Part shown: one piece after another, positions 50,066-61,085 of the stretch
Layout: every line of letters begins with the position of its first letter
How positions within the stretch are numbered: the first letter of the stretch is position 1
Source: Carallia brachiata
Taxonomy: Eukaryota > Streptophyta > Magnoliopsida > Malpighiales > Rhizophoraceae
Assembly: GCA_021464245.1 (NCBI GenBank)
Contig: JADCRB010000017.1
Span: 1,399,427-1,463,426 of the forward strand
Length of the DNA: 64,000 bases
Direction: 5' to 3'
Translations under genes and position numbers: made by a program
Notes under the pieces: generated by a model
Seen by the model: the letters and a program-made list of their open reading frames with translations, nothing else
What the model was told of the DNA's origin: nothing
Databases searched by the model: none

Positions 50066-51295
50066 TGTTGGGGCTAAACCCTAAGTGAGTCATGCCATAG
50101 ATACCAGGCATGGGGTGCAGAGAAAAAAAAGTGTGGAGTGAAGAAAAAAAAAAAAAAAACTTTGTATGCCACTGCATACCCCACTAAAATATATATACCT
50201 TTTTAAGTTACCCTTTTTTAGGGTCATTTGTCTCTTTTTTGTTTAACTTTCCTATATATAAATATAGAATTTATTGGCAGGGAGAAGTGTACTATTTTGT
50301 AATATCAAAAGGCACTAGTTTGAGAGTGTCATTCTTGTATTCTAGGTGTGTACCTGTTATGATATCCTATGTTGATTTGTTGTTGGATTTGTAAATGAAT
50401 TTGTGAGAGATATACCTAAATAAAGAACGACTCATGTCACTTATTATTTTATTAAATCTTGTACTTTTGTATATTTGGGTGTTGTGACGTTTGTTCATTT
50501 TGTGTAAATAGAGAAAGTGTCTTTTTAAGTGTATTGGACTTTTGAGTATAATAAACCTTTTTTGAGATACTGCAATTTATTATTATTTATTTTGTTAATA
50601 AATATTTTTGGTCTAACTTTGCCCATGAACATGGGTTTTAAAATGAATCATGTTTATATCTGTGTGTTTATTTTTCTTTTCCCTAAACTTCTAAATTACT
50701 GTAGGTGTTTGTTTGGTTGAGTAATGAAGAAGTTCTCAACAGTGGTATCAGAGCTCAGTTCATCAAGGAACAATTCAGAGCTAAGGTTTTGGCTTTGAGG
50801 GATTCAGGAATAATGTTAGTTGGTGACTGTAGATTAAGGAAAAATTAAAAAATTAGTTCCTCACTTAGAGCTTGTACCAATTTAGCCTCATGTCACTTTG
50901 AAGTTTGGAGAAGACATTTTTTAGAAAGTTTTTTGTATGTTGTTGCTACCTCACTTGAGTCTTCTTGGATATGAATATTTTTCCTTATTTGCATTTGAAG
51001 GGGAGTTTATATATTTGCAATAATGCCCCATTGAGTTTGAGGGAGGAGAATTATTAGGGTGTCATGCAATAGGTCCAATGTGTAGAGTAGCGAGAAAGAA
51101 GTGTGAAATGAAGAGAAAGGAAAAAAAATTTATTATGTGTCATCACGTACCCTATATGTGTGGTGATACACAATAAAATTTTTTTTCCTTATATATGTTT
51201 GTGTCCCTTCTAAGGGTCATTTGTCCCATTTTGTTTAGCTCACCTATAAATATATGTGGATTTTGCTAATATAGAGAAGTGTATCATGTTGTGAT
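50066..51295 (+). mobile_element. Small non-autonomous LTR retrotransposon with truncated 3' LTR
   Basis: The left LTR (50066-50741, 676 bp) starts TGTTG and ends CAACA, forming the short terminal inverted repeat of an LTR. One base later comes a perfect primer binding site, TGGTATCAGAGC (50743-50754). The interior is only about 310 bp with no gag or pol. A purine-rich GAGGGAGGAGAA precedes a right LTR that starts at 51052, is readable for about 240 bp (for example GGGTCATTTGTC and AGAGAAGTGTA in both) and then stops. A TATA-like CTATATATAAATA lies in the left LTR near 50252. The primer type fits copia-like elements; this is a TRIM/LARD-like derivative. Confidence 0.82.
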
Positions 51296-51809
51296 GAATC
51301 ATTTGTTGATCACTTAACTATCTCTATATAGTTCATATTCTCCCTAATACAAGCCATTACAAGTGATTCTTGATTAAGAAAGTCCAAAAGCTAGATCAAA
51401 GTATAATAATTCCCATATGGGATATCTTGTTGATCTCAAGTTTAGATATCATTTACATGACTATCACATAAACAATTCCATAGACCGGCTATTAAGGCAC
51501 ACACTAACAGAATGTATGTCTCAACTGATAAGTCTTGCCTACTTGTTGTCAATGCCATAGCCCGTAAATCCCTCCATTGCCTTGCCACTCTTGGTTTGCT
51601 ACCATGAATTTGACTCCATGCCACCTTGCTTCTTTGGCATGCCCGACTGATACCAATTGCTGGTGCTGCATTGGAGCAAGGTGTCACTAATTGCTTACAA
51701 TCTCATACGAAGGGACTAACATTATATTTGAGAGAGGGGCAAAGGGGAGTGGAAGAAGAAAAATAGAAAATAGAGAAAGAAAAAAAAAGGTAAGCACTTG
51801 TGTTTGGAC
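51296..51809. other. Repeat-like DNA with an unidentified short frame
   Basis: On the - strand 51687-51442 is open for 81 residues (begins MTPCSNAAPAIGISR) with balanced composition, unlike surrounding noise. I do not recognise it. It contains a GGTATCAG word on the - strand near 51645-51655, so it may be a piece of a reverse-oriented retroelement. Confidence 0.3.
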
Positions 51810-52135
51810 ATTGTATTTGGGAAGAGAGGGAAATGAGGGCAGGAAATCTAGTTTTACTTCCTAAGTCCAACAAAATCATTCCCCAACTTTTTTATTAAAA
51901 AATTATGTTACCTTCATTATGTTTTAAAAGTTTTCTTGAAACAAAAGAATCTCTAAATCCTCTAAAATTTTATTAAATTTTTTTAATAAAAATTTTTACA
52001 AATATTAGAAACTTATCAAATTAGATTTACACAAATATTTATATATAATTTACAAATCAAATATTTTTATTATACTATACAATAATTTTTCTTTTGAAGA
52101 TAAAATTGACATTCTTGTATATAATTTGCATGCGG
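51810..52135 (-). mobile_element. MITE-like element, copy 2 of a local family
   Basis: This stretch aligns with the reverse complement of about 58580-58980 over several hundred bases. Both contain ATAATTTACAAATCAAATATTTTTA, with similar AT-rich order on either side. Its outer end near 51810 (TTGTATTTGGGAAGAGAGGG) resembles the terminus of the other copy. It has no coding capacity. Confidence 0.55.
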
Positions 52136-52292
52136 CTAGACCCAATGGCTTATCGCTGTCATGTTTAGTTGCTGTGATGGACTGAATCCTACTTTCTGAA
52201 AATTGAAGACCGAATACGACAAAAAAAATGAAAAATCTTCTTATTTAAAATCTTAATTACTTTTTTTTCTCTCACCTCAAACTTTAAAACAG

Positions 52293-52780
52293 TGTTGTTA
52301 GAATCAGACCGGACCGATCGATCCGACCGGTTCAATCGGTGACCGGCCAAAAATTTGAGCCGGTTCATAGTAACTTTTGACTTTTAACTCGGACCGATCA
52401 AAACCAGTTAAGGACCGGTCAAAACCGGTAAAGCCAGTCAAAAGTAGTAAAAATTAGTGAAAAATCGAATCGGTTCAAACCAAATAAAAGTTTCATAAAT
52501 TATAATTTGATCTCAAAATTTATTTAAATTATAATTTGAGTTTTAAATTTAATTAAAACTTTCAATTTAGTCTTAAATTTATCAAAACTTTCAATTTAAT
52601 CCTTAAAAATAAAAAAAGTAATATTTAATAACTATATATATGTATTATTTTTTTAAATTACTTTTATACATATATATATTAATAAATACCGGTTCAAATA
52701 TCAGTTCGATCAATTGAATCAGTTGAAAATTTAACTCACTAATATTTCTGATTTAATGATCAATCTAATTCTCACAACCT
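52293..52780. mobile_element. MITE-like element with GTTGTNAGAAT termini
   Basis: The left end reads TGTTGTTAGAATCAGACCGG. The right end, on the other strand, reads GGTTGTGAGAATTAGATTGA. These are imperfect inverted termini. Left of the middle lie many CCGGT/ACCGG words (ACCGGTCAAAACCGGT-like), some palindromic. The middle is AT-rich and non-coding. I could not define a target duplication. Confidence 0.5.
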
Positions 52781-52905
52781 TATTTCAAAGCCCTATTTTT
52801 ATAAAGAAAGAGGCATCATCACATCTTCTTAAGCTGAGATAGTTGGGGAAAAAGAAAGGTTCTCTTTTTAAGATACTTTCAAGAGTAGATTCAGTGAAGA
52901 CGAGA

Positions 52906-53060
52906 TGGGGCCAATAGCCCAGAAGATTAGAGCACATGATTCCGAACCACGATGTTAGGAGTTTGAATCACTCCTTGCCCGCGATCGGCCGAAAAGGGAA
53001 AGGACCTTTCCCTCTGGAGGTCGGCAGGTGTGTCATTTTCATTAAAAGTTTGAAACAAAA
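52906..53060 (+). mobile_element. tRNA-derived SINE-like unit
   Basis: An A-box-like TAGCCCAGAAGATTAGAGCA (from 52915) and a B-box-like GAGTTTGAATC (52959-52969) are spaced as in RNA polymerase III type 2 promoters. The acceptor arms do not pair, so this is not a working tRNA. It is followed by a GC-richer body containing a small hairpin (GGGAAAGG and CCTTTCCC, about 52996-53012) and an AT-rich tail. It stands out from its AT-rich surroundings. The target duplication is uncertain. Confidence 0.5.
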
Positions 53061-54785
53061 AATTTAACGTATTGTTAAACAATTAAAAAATTTACGAGCT
53101 CTACTACACAGTTTAATTTTAAGTAATATTAAAATAATAATATAATTTTTATAACAATATTTAATAATTTTTTTTAATTATTTGATGACATATTATTTTG
53201 ACAGTACTTTAACTATACCTAAAGAATTTCATTAAATATATATTTTTTTTACATATATAGTTATGCGCCGGAAAACTCGTTAAACGTTAGTTTTCATGCC
53301 TACATAAACTTAGTCGGACATTAAAGTGCTTTGGGGCAAGAAAGTAAGTTGGGGATGCAGGTCGTGGAGTCGTCCAAACCCGCCCAGCCTGGTATAGCAG
53401 AACTCGGGGAGGGGGTGAGAACACCTAGCCTCCCCAGTTAGACCTCGTGGTTTTCGTTATTTATGCTCATTGAAATGGTGATGAATAATGGTGATATCAT
53501 TCATTGTTGACGATAATGATGAGGTGGTCAATTCAACAATAGATCTTAATAAGTTTTAGGTTAAAATTATTCTTTGTCAGGCTAAAAGTGAGGAAATTAA
53601 TTTCCAAATGAAATAAGAGAAGCAAGGGTCCTCTTTAAAACTCAAGTTTTTCTTTCAGCCCTTACCCACTACATTATAAATATTTTATCAGAAAAAAGAA
53701 TAATATTTGCTCTATGAGTTCTTTTCTTTGTTCCATGTTTTGGAGAAATTGATAGAATTTGAAGAAAAAGAAGCTTTATTGCAAAAGTGAACATTTCTTG
53801 GATTGAACTTATTAAAATCGGTTTGAGTCAACCGAATAGCAAAAAATTTTTAAATTAAAAAAAAAAAAAAAAAAAGAAAACTGCTTCAATATAACGCTGC
53901 AGTGATTAAAAAAGAAATATGAGAACATATGCTAGGGAAACAACATGACGCCTAATAACTCATATGCCATAATGCACTCAACATTCTTAAATATAACACT
54001 AAAACGATCCATCTTAATCGTAATAGATAGGTTGCAAACAAGATGGAGCCATGTTAGGCTGTTGAACACATTGGCATGATAAACGTTCCTAAACCCACGT
54101 CCAAGCACCTATCATGCAATCCAATAAATCACACATGGTGATCCGACGTACCCTTGTCAAACAAACAAATAAATAAATAAATAAATAAATAATAGTGCCC
54201 TCTAACTTGTAATTAGAATCGTTGTTAACATTTGAAGCCCAAATTTCTACAGTATAAGCTAGAGATAATATGTCAGAATATTTTATCAGCTTTGTGCGGA
54301 TCAAATTTACTTATGTCATTTTTCATAACATTAGTGGCCTGATCTATGCCGTGCTTAGTTAGAATCTATGCTATGCTTTATTTACAAAGTGACTAGAATT
54401 GCCTACATTTGTTGCTTCAGTGAGAAAGGAGAATGGAACTTAGAATCATCACTATACTCGGAGTATAAAAAAAGTTTTTTAAGAAAAAAGAAACAATTTT
54501 CCGAAGAGCAATGTTACAGCTCAAATAACACAATCAGACATGAGACGCTTCACTGATTGGTGAACAATATAATAAGAAAGCAAATAAGAAAACATCACAA
54601 CCCCAAAAGGTTTTAGTATGGATTCTATATGTTCTTTCCAGGAATGTGTAGAGCTGACAACAAAAACTGCTACCTGCTGAAATCATATTGCTGTTGACGA
54701 TCTTAAGTCAGTATTCCTTCTTGCAAAAGATTGGCAAAATATTCAACAACTATCTTCGGAAATTTGTACCGTTGATGGTCTGTAA
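53061..54785. other. Intergenic DNA and 3' side of the ROH1-like gene
   Basis: A GC-richer island at about 53325-53450, with a GGGGAGGGGG word, is unexplained. A (AAAT)n run lies at 54159-54192. From about 54600 to 54785 the DNA is probably the 3' untranslated region of the - strand gene. No other coding region is seen. Confidence 0.45.
54159..54192. repeat. (AAAT)n microsatellite
   Basis: Several AAAC and then about six AAAT units. The open frame seen on the - strand across it is an artefact. Confidence 0.85.
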
Positions 54786-55957
54786 TCACCCAGGCAAGCT
54801 CGCATGACCTAGGACTTCAAGGCCCTCAGCTCGACAACTCATTATCCGACGGAAAACCTCCCTCACTTGGCGCTCTAAAGGATCCAAACCATTCTTAAAT
54901 GCTTCACAAGCAAGTGCCATCTCGTGCACTCCCCGTTCAACTTCCATTTTCTGTTCATCTGTCAATGGAAATTGAGGCAAATCTATCAGGTCTGTCATAT
55001 GACGAGAACATTTCTCGATTTGGTAAATTTCCTTCAGCAACCCATTCGAGTTCCGCCGATCTCTCTTTGGATTCCTCCATAATCCTCTCATGCAATGAAA
55101 CGAGCGGAGCACCCCACGCGAAATGGCGTGGGATAGAAAAATGAATACCAAGGCCCCTATCCTGGCAAGGAATTGCAGCAACAAGAGTCCACAAGACAAA
55201 CAAGAGGACAGAGCTCATTGCAAAAACAGGGATTGCAAGCCCATTCGTAGCTGCAATATCATTCCCACGAGGTGGGACCAAGTTGTTTCCAAATGATTGG
55301 AGTTGTTTAGCTGCAGACCATGACCGAGAAACACTCCATGAGAGAGAACGAGAATGACCAGGTGCATGACGACGATCTTTGCTTGTGCCATGCCTCCCAA
55401 AAGATCGATTCCTGTGAGAAAAAGCTGACCCGTAATCCTTCTCGTCAAGCATTGCAATTGCCAAATCCATCAAAGCTTTTCTAGCACGATGGAAATGACC
55501 TTCACTAAGAGCCCTTTGACGGGAATCCAAGGCACACAAAACAATCTCCAAATGCTTACTCCATGAGCGAATTTTCTCAATCCCATCACGTGTTGCATTA
55601 CATATATCCAGTGCCTTCACACTCCTCTCAAAATATTCGTCAACCAAATTATACAAAGGTGGCCTCGAAATTTGGGCTTTGTTTTTCATTAGGAGAACCC
55701 TGAATTCCTCATGGCAGCACACAAATGTATCCAAAAGCTTCCTTAGCCAGTCAATAGAGAGCAGTTCATCTACACTGACATTTGAAAGCTCATGAAATCT
55801 GTCTACAATCTTTTTCTCAAATGGCTCCAGGTGGGGTGAAGGTCACTGCCTCAGAACTCGCTTCCATAGAGTGAACCTGTTCACGCCTAAGACTAAAAAC
55901 TGAATGACCTAGCGAACGAATGGGTGATGAAGAACCCTGACTATTGCTAGAGGGCAT
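54786..55957 (-). CDS. ROH1-like: ROH1/BPS1-like protein (DUF793), single exon, two frame breaks
   Basis: A plant-specific family. Arabidopsis ROH1 binds an Exo70 exocyst subunit and affects secretion of seed-coat mucilage. The start ATG at 55957 opens with [11 protein letters not shown] and the basic [11 protein letters not shown] stretch typical of the family. After a frame break come [21 protein letters not shown] and a long helical region. A hydrophobic segment (about 55205-55140 side, [20 protein letters not shown]) is followed, after a second break, by [12 protein letters not shown] and the conserved end [16 protein letters not shown]. Break 1 lies in a C4 run (55833-55836), where one extra base is present. 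Break 2 lies in a (CT)3 run (55061-55066) as a 2-bp loss or 1-bp gain. Corrected length is about 390 residues, normal for the family. No premature stop exists in the true frame, so sequencing error or very recent loss are both possible. Confidence 0.85.
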
Positions 55958-56600
55958 TCTCGCAGGCCAAGGCAAGCCCCCTTAAAATTCTCAGGACGCC
56001 ACAATTCACAAATCAAGGAGAACCCATCTCCAATTCACTTAGATCAAACAACCAACTTCACAAAACGAGGAGGAAACAATATGATATACTTATAGTTCAA
56101 CCAGAATCATTAATTCCCATAGATCCATCACTTCTGAAAGCTCAATGCACGAAGGTTTCCACAGCTAAATGCAGGGACTTCAAAAGCTAAGAGCATCCAT
56201 TTCAGGAAAGCGAGAACATTTAACTAGATCCGGCAGAAGAAAGAATTATAAAAAAAAGAAAAAATCCCTGACATAAAATCAACACTTGAAAAGGACCCCC
56301 AAGAAATATGATTCAATCTCATCAAGACAATTCCTTAAAACGACAAATCCCAATATATCTCGACAAATGCTCAAGCACCCAGATCAGAAAACCACCGAAA
56401 GAGGCAAATCCGGGCAAACTAAACAGCCCAAAAAGGAAACAAGTGATGAAATAAAAGAAGAAAATACCTCAATATACAAGATATCTCAGGAACGCTGTGC
56501 ACACGACACGTACGAAGAGAGAGAAGAGAGAAATATACTTGGTGGGATCCTGCAACGCCTAGCTAAGCGAAAGACGCAAGTCCCTGGCTTTTGATGCACC
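55958..56600 (-). promoter_or_regulatory. 5' leader and probable leader intron of the ROH1-like gene
   Basis: On the - strand, a CT-rich stretch (about 56560-56500, CTCTTCTCTCTCTTCG) is followed by TTGAGGTATTTTC, a good donor candidate near 56470. The DNA then turns AT-rich until just before the start codon. This suggests a 5' UTR intron of about 450 bp, common in this kind of gene. Frames on the + strand across it are antisense artefacts. Confidence 0.4.
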
Positions 56601-57268
56601 AGCGGAGAAATGGAGACGGACAATTAAGTTTATTTTTCAGCCCATTTCTTGTTGTTTCCGCTTCATTCCTGGGGGAAGAAACGAATAAATCTCCTTTTCG
56701 TATATTTTATTATTATATTTATTATTATTATTATATTATTTTGAGAATATTTAATTTTATTATTACTGATTATTTTTTTATTATAGATTATATTTGTTAA
56801 TAAACAAAATGAAATTATATTATTCAATTAAAAAATATTAATTAATTTTAATTAAATAATAAATAATTATTTTAAATATCTTATTTCAATTTTATTAAAA
56901 TAGATTGTATTTTAACTTCTAGCTTATTTAAATTAGTATTATGAAATATTTCTTATATTTATAAATAAAAATTTATTAAATGTATGACTTAAAAATTAAC
57001 CAAGATTTATAATAATATTATTGTTTTAGAATATTATTTTTATTATAAAATTATTGTAGTTAAAATAATTTTTATTTTTACAAATTAGAGAAAAGAGAGT
57101 GGACACGAGATAAGTCTGAAAAAAATGTAATGCTCTGGCTTCCTTCCCTTTCGATGAAATTTTAACAAAATAATTTTATTTTATTTTACTGTTCACAAAG
57201 ATAAGTTTAAATAAAAAAAAAACTGGTTGCTTTAGCGTTACTTGCTTGGAAACAAAAAAGCATCCCCA

Positions 57269-57311
57269 TAAGTCCGTAGCATCCCAAAAATAAGCATCAC
57301 CTACGGACTTA
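57269..57311. repeat. Perfect 11-bp inverted repeat
   Basis: TAAGTCCGTAG (57269-57279) and CTACGGACTTA (57301-57311) form a stem with a 21-base loop. GCATCCC words flank and fill it (57260s, 57280s and 57320s). It may be the centre of a short inverted-repeat element. Confidence 0.75.
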
Positions 57312-58486
57312 CGTTAGGCAAAGCATCCCTGTAGACTTTTTTTTTTAAATCAATAAAATAATTTTAATATTAGTATATCAATCATTAAATTTATAAATTA
57401 AAATTAAAATAAATTTTATTTATAATATCTCATTTAATTACTTTTAAATAGGTAAACACATCATTTGAATATTAATACCATCAAACGTAACTTTATCTCT
57501 AAAAATCATGACAGTTACAAAATCTTAAATCTAATGTCACATCACAATCTTTTTTTACTACAGTAAACACCTAACCATTTGCCGACAAATACTACATGTA
57601 TGTGCAATCAAATCTGAGTTACTAACGTAAAACTCATATTAATTTATTATTAAATTATCACATTAAATAGTAATTCCTACAAATTTGGAAAAAATGGAAT
57701 GATTTTAATATCACATAAGGACTTAAGTTCGTATCTGATTTTACCTTCCCTCCGTGTACTTCTTTGCAAACGGGCATAGTCTAGAGTGCCTTTTTCTAAG
57801 GTCAGTTTGGTAATTATATTTTTCATCAGCTGTTGGTGAAATGAAAATGTTAGAGATCCCTATTTTAAGAAAAATTAGGGGTCCTTAATTTTTTAATCTA
57901 AGTTCTATCGCGATAGCAACACTTAAAAAATAACTAAATACCATTTTATTTTACCTTTTAGTTTCCAACTCTATTAATAAAATCAAATACCTCCTTAATC
58001 TTTCATTATTTTTTGAGCACAAAAAAAATGTATTATAGGTATATTAATTATTACACTTTAGATTGGATCAGAATAATCATTTGTTTGAAGAAACCATTTA
58101 ACTAGCCTCATAGGGGCATACCCACCACTTAAGTACTGTTGGACCCGAGTGTAGCTCTTCCAAAATTTATATGATAATTGCCGAATTTAAAACTAAACAT
58201 TGCGCTTGAACCAATATTTCAAGCCTAACTTGTGTGAAAGACACCTAGTATATTGGTCAGGAAAAACATTAGCATTAGGATTTAAATTAAAGTCAATTAC
58301 GTAAAATTATAAAAAGACGCTTTTACCCCTAATTATATGTCTAAGGAGCAGATGTCTTTCTTTCTTCTCTCATATTCACAAGAACCCTAACACCATCCTT
58401 GAATAAAATCTTAGGAGGTGAAGAAAGTAGAAGAGAGGAAAGTAAAAAAGAAAATTATTAGAAAAGAGGAATATTTCTTATCTTCT

Positions 58487-58980
58487 TTCATGTTTGGAAA
58501 GAAATAATGGGACAGTGGAAAACTGAAAATTTTTTATGTGAAAAAAGGTGAAAAGTGATAGAGAGGATAATAATATGTATAAAAATTTCAATTTTATTCT
58601 CAAATAAAAAATATTATATATAATACTAAAAATATTTGATTTGTAAATTATACATGAAATACTTGTATAAATTTAGTTTTATAAGTTTATTATATATATA
58701 TAATTTTTTATTAAAAATTATATAAAATTTTAAAGAATGTAGATATTTTTGTTTTAAATAAATTTATAGTTATTAATATATAATAAAGATAATATAGTTT
58801 TTTAAAAAATATAAAAGAATCAATAAATTTCTTTCAAAATCTAGGAATGGTTTTGGTAGGTTAAAAAAGATTATGGAAATTAAAAATTTTCCATTTCCCC
58901 AACTTTTTAAATATTTTTCAAACACAACTTACCATAATTCTCTCACTTTCCTCTTCATTTTCCCTCTTTCCAAACATAGT
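58487..58980 (+). mobile_element. MITE-like element, copy 1 of a local family
   Basis: The left end TTTCATGTTTGGAAAG and the right end, on the other strand, ACTATGTTTGGAAAG form a terminal inverted repeat of about 12 matching bases. The 490-bp AT-rich core has no coding capacity and matches the reverse complement of 51810-52135. The target duplication is unclear. Confidence 0.6.
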
Positions 58981-60689
58981 GTAAGGCACCTTCATGAAAA
59001 TATGGCATCTTCATGAAAACTAGATACCTTTCGTGAAAAACCGTCCATTTAGTGACAATGGTGAGAGTCGGAGACAAGAATGACTCTCTCGTTTCTCATA
59101 CCCATTTATTAATCTCACCCACGTCCCGTCTCCATTCTCATCAAGTGTGAAATTAAAATTCCTGTCTCCATCGAAAGATGGGTATCCCCCCCCCCCCCCA
59201 CTTCATAACCATGTACATGATAATAAAAAAATCCATATAAAAGTAGGAGCCAAAAAACCTCAAATAAATTTTAGTATGTAGTTAGGTCCTCTCCATATAA
59301 TTTTCTTTCTAGCAATTTAAAATTAAAAAAAATACATTTCACTGAAAATGGAATCCACGTGCAAGATTAACATTGTTATAAAGCAAGCTGATTAGCAATT
59401 GGATGTTTTTGGCTATTGTGGTCATCTCTCTCTCTCTCTCTCCCTTATGCTCATATATGCATGCACACACACAGTTTATGCCCTCCACCCTCATTCTGCT
59501 TTCTGTTACTCTATTGCACCCGTACAGGAATAATATAATTGAGAACCAAAAAAAATTTCTTTACAAGAAAATCAGCCTCCTCACAGTAAGCAATAACTGA
59601 CACACTCTCCAGGCCTGACTTCAATCGAAAATTGAACAACAAAGTTGTTTTCTTTTTCCTTGAATTTCCCAAAAAATTGGAGAAAAGAAAATTTCAGACC
59701 CAATTTCCATTTATCAACACCAACACCAACAGGCGATCATAACTTCAAAAAAAAATTCCTAAATTTGGGTTAGGAATATTCACAATGAGCCCACATAATA
59801 TAGACAAAATTTTGCCATTGACTTCAGATACGGACCAAAGAAAATCACAAAGCCCCACATTTATGCAAACAAAGCAAAAGCCAGATTAAAAAATAATTCA
59901 AAATTAAATAAAATTTGGGGAAAAAAAATGGCAACCCGAAATAATGTCAACTACCAACAAAAAGGTTGAATTTGGAGATTGTGTACAACCTGTATCTAAC
60001 GACACTAAAAGTTATAATAAACAACGAAACTACTCACATTTACAGTTCCATTTTCAATAGAAAACCGAAATCCAGATTCTAAATCCCAACAAATACCAAA
60101 CAAAGCGACGAACCGATACTATGAGCAGGTCAATATTATGAAAATTTCCAAAAAATAAAGAAGAATAAAGAAAAGAAAAATGCCCACCTACAGACCGTAC
60201 AACCCTTTCCCACTCGATACATCCTATAAGAGAAGGCTCCAAAAGCAGCAAGAAAAAAAGGGGAAGGCTCACGAGAGAAAAAACAAAGGTTCAAAAAAGA
60301 TAAGAAGAATAAAAATAAAAATTAAACGGACGACTACGAGGTAGATATAGGGACAGGAATAAGTAAACTCATCTTTATCCTTATATCCGTTAATAAATAC
60401 GAAGAATGAAGCGGGGGTTCCTGTTTCCTGGTCAACAACTCTTGACTTCATATTCATGGGGACGGGTTTGGGTAATTTTAATAAATACGAGTAAAATTAT
60501 CATTTCTAATCTTCAGTTCGTATGAAATTTCTCTTTCAATCCTTTAATCGAAAGACATGTTTTACTTTAATTTCTAGCTTTGGGCTTGGACACTCAGGCC
60601 CTAGTATTTCAATTTTGCAAAGGGATTTCAATCAAGCTCAGAGCGTATTTAAGTTTTTTTTTTTTTTTTAATAATTCATATACACCCTT

Positions 60690-61085
60690 CTGCAAGGTTT
60701 TGAGTAGGTCAAGAAATGAATCCTTCTCTGCTCTTAATTCTTGTCAGTCTGCCGATAACAGATGCAATGACATTTCTAGTTTCTCTTTCTCAGGCTTGGC
60801 CGCATTCTTTAAAGTCAAAACCTCATCTGAAAGATTATCTATTTCTAACAATTGATGCTTTAAACTGATAGATTCTTTCATCATTTGTTGCCTCGCGAAC
60901 TGGGATAATGTAAGCCTTAGTTCAAGATCGTTAAGTGAGGTCTCGAATTTTTCTTCGTGTGATTTGCAGCTCTCCTGTAGCTTCTCCTCTATTCCATTTT
61001 CAGTCTTCAAAGTTTCTTAATTTTTTTGGGAGACAGCAAGCTCATCCATCCAGCCTTGAATCTTTGCCTTGGATCCAACTGTGAT
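60690..61085 (-). pseudogene. Coiled-coil gene fragment, possibly kinesin-12-like
   Basis: The - strand reads a Leu/Glu/Lys heptad-like coiled coil: FETSLNDLELRLTLSQFARQ, then EIDNLSDEVLTLKN and EKLEMSLHLLSAD. A stop follows, after which the same frame continues with QELRAEKDSFLDLLKTLQKG (about 60740-60690). Another stop lies upstream near 61017. The left edge of the - strand match (about 61078) follows CATCACAG, which looks like a splice acceptor. This suggests a genomic exon rather than a processed copy. The wording resembles long plant kinesin/phragmoplast coiled coils, but I am not certain of the family. It is isolated, with no motor domain in the window, so it is a gene fragment. Confidence 0.5.

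Larger units (their letters stand above)
56601..60685. other. AT-rich intergenic DNA
   Basis: No gene is seen. The span contains very AT-rich sequence (56700-57100), an 11-bp perfect hairpin (57269-57311), one MITE-like element (58487-58980), a C14 run (59186-59199) and a short (CT)n near 59427-59441. Segments near 59036-59180 and 60300-60480 have GGGGACGGGTTTGGGTA-like words common in plant repeats, without a definable element. Confidence 0.5.

Noticed and set aside
52906..52985. A functional tRNA gene
   Set aside because: A- and B-box-like words exist but the acceptor and anticodon stems do not pair, and the B box departs from GGTTCGANTCC. A SINE head is a better fit.
56286..56594. 102-residue + strand frame rich in Lys/Glu
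   Set aside because: It is antisense to the CT-rich leader of the ROH1-like gene, and its composition follows from that. No similarity is recognised.
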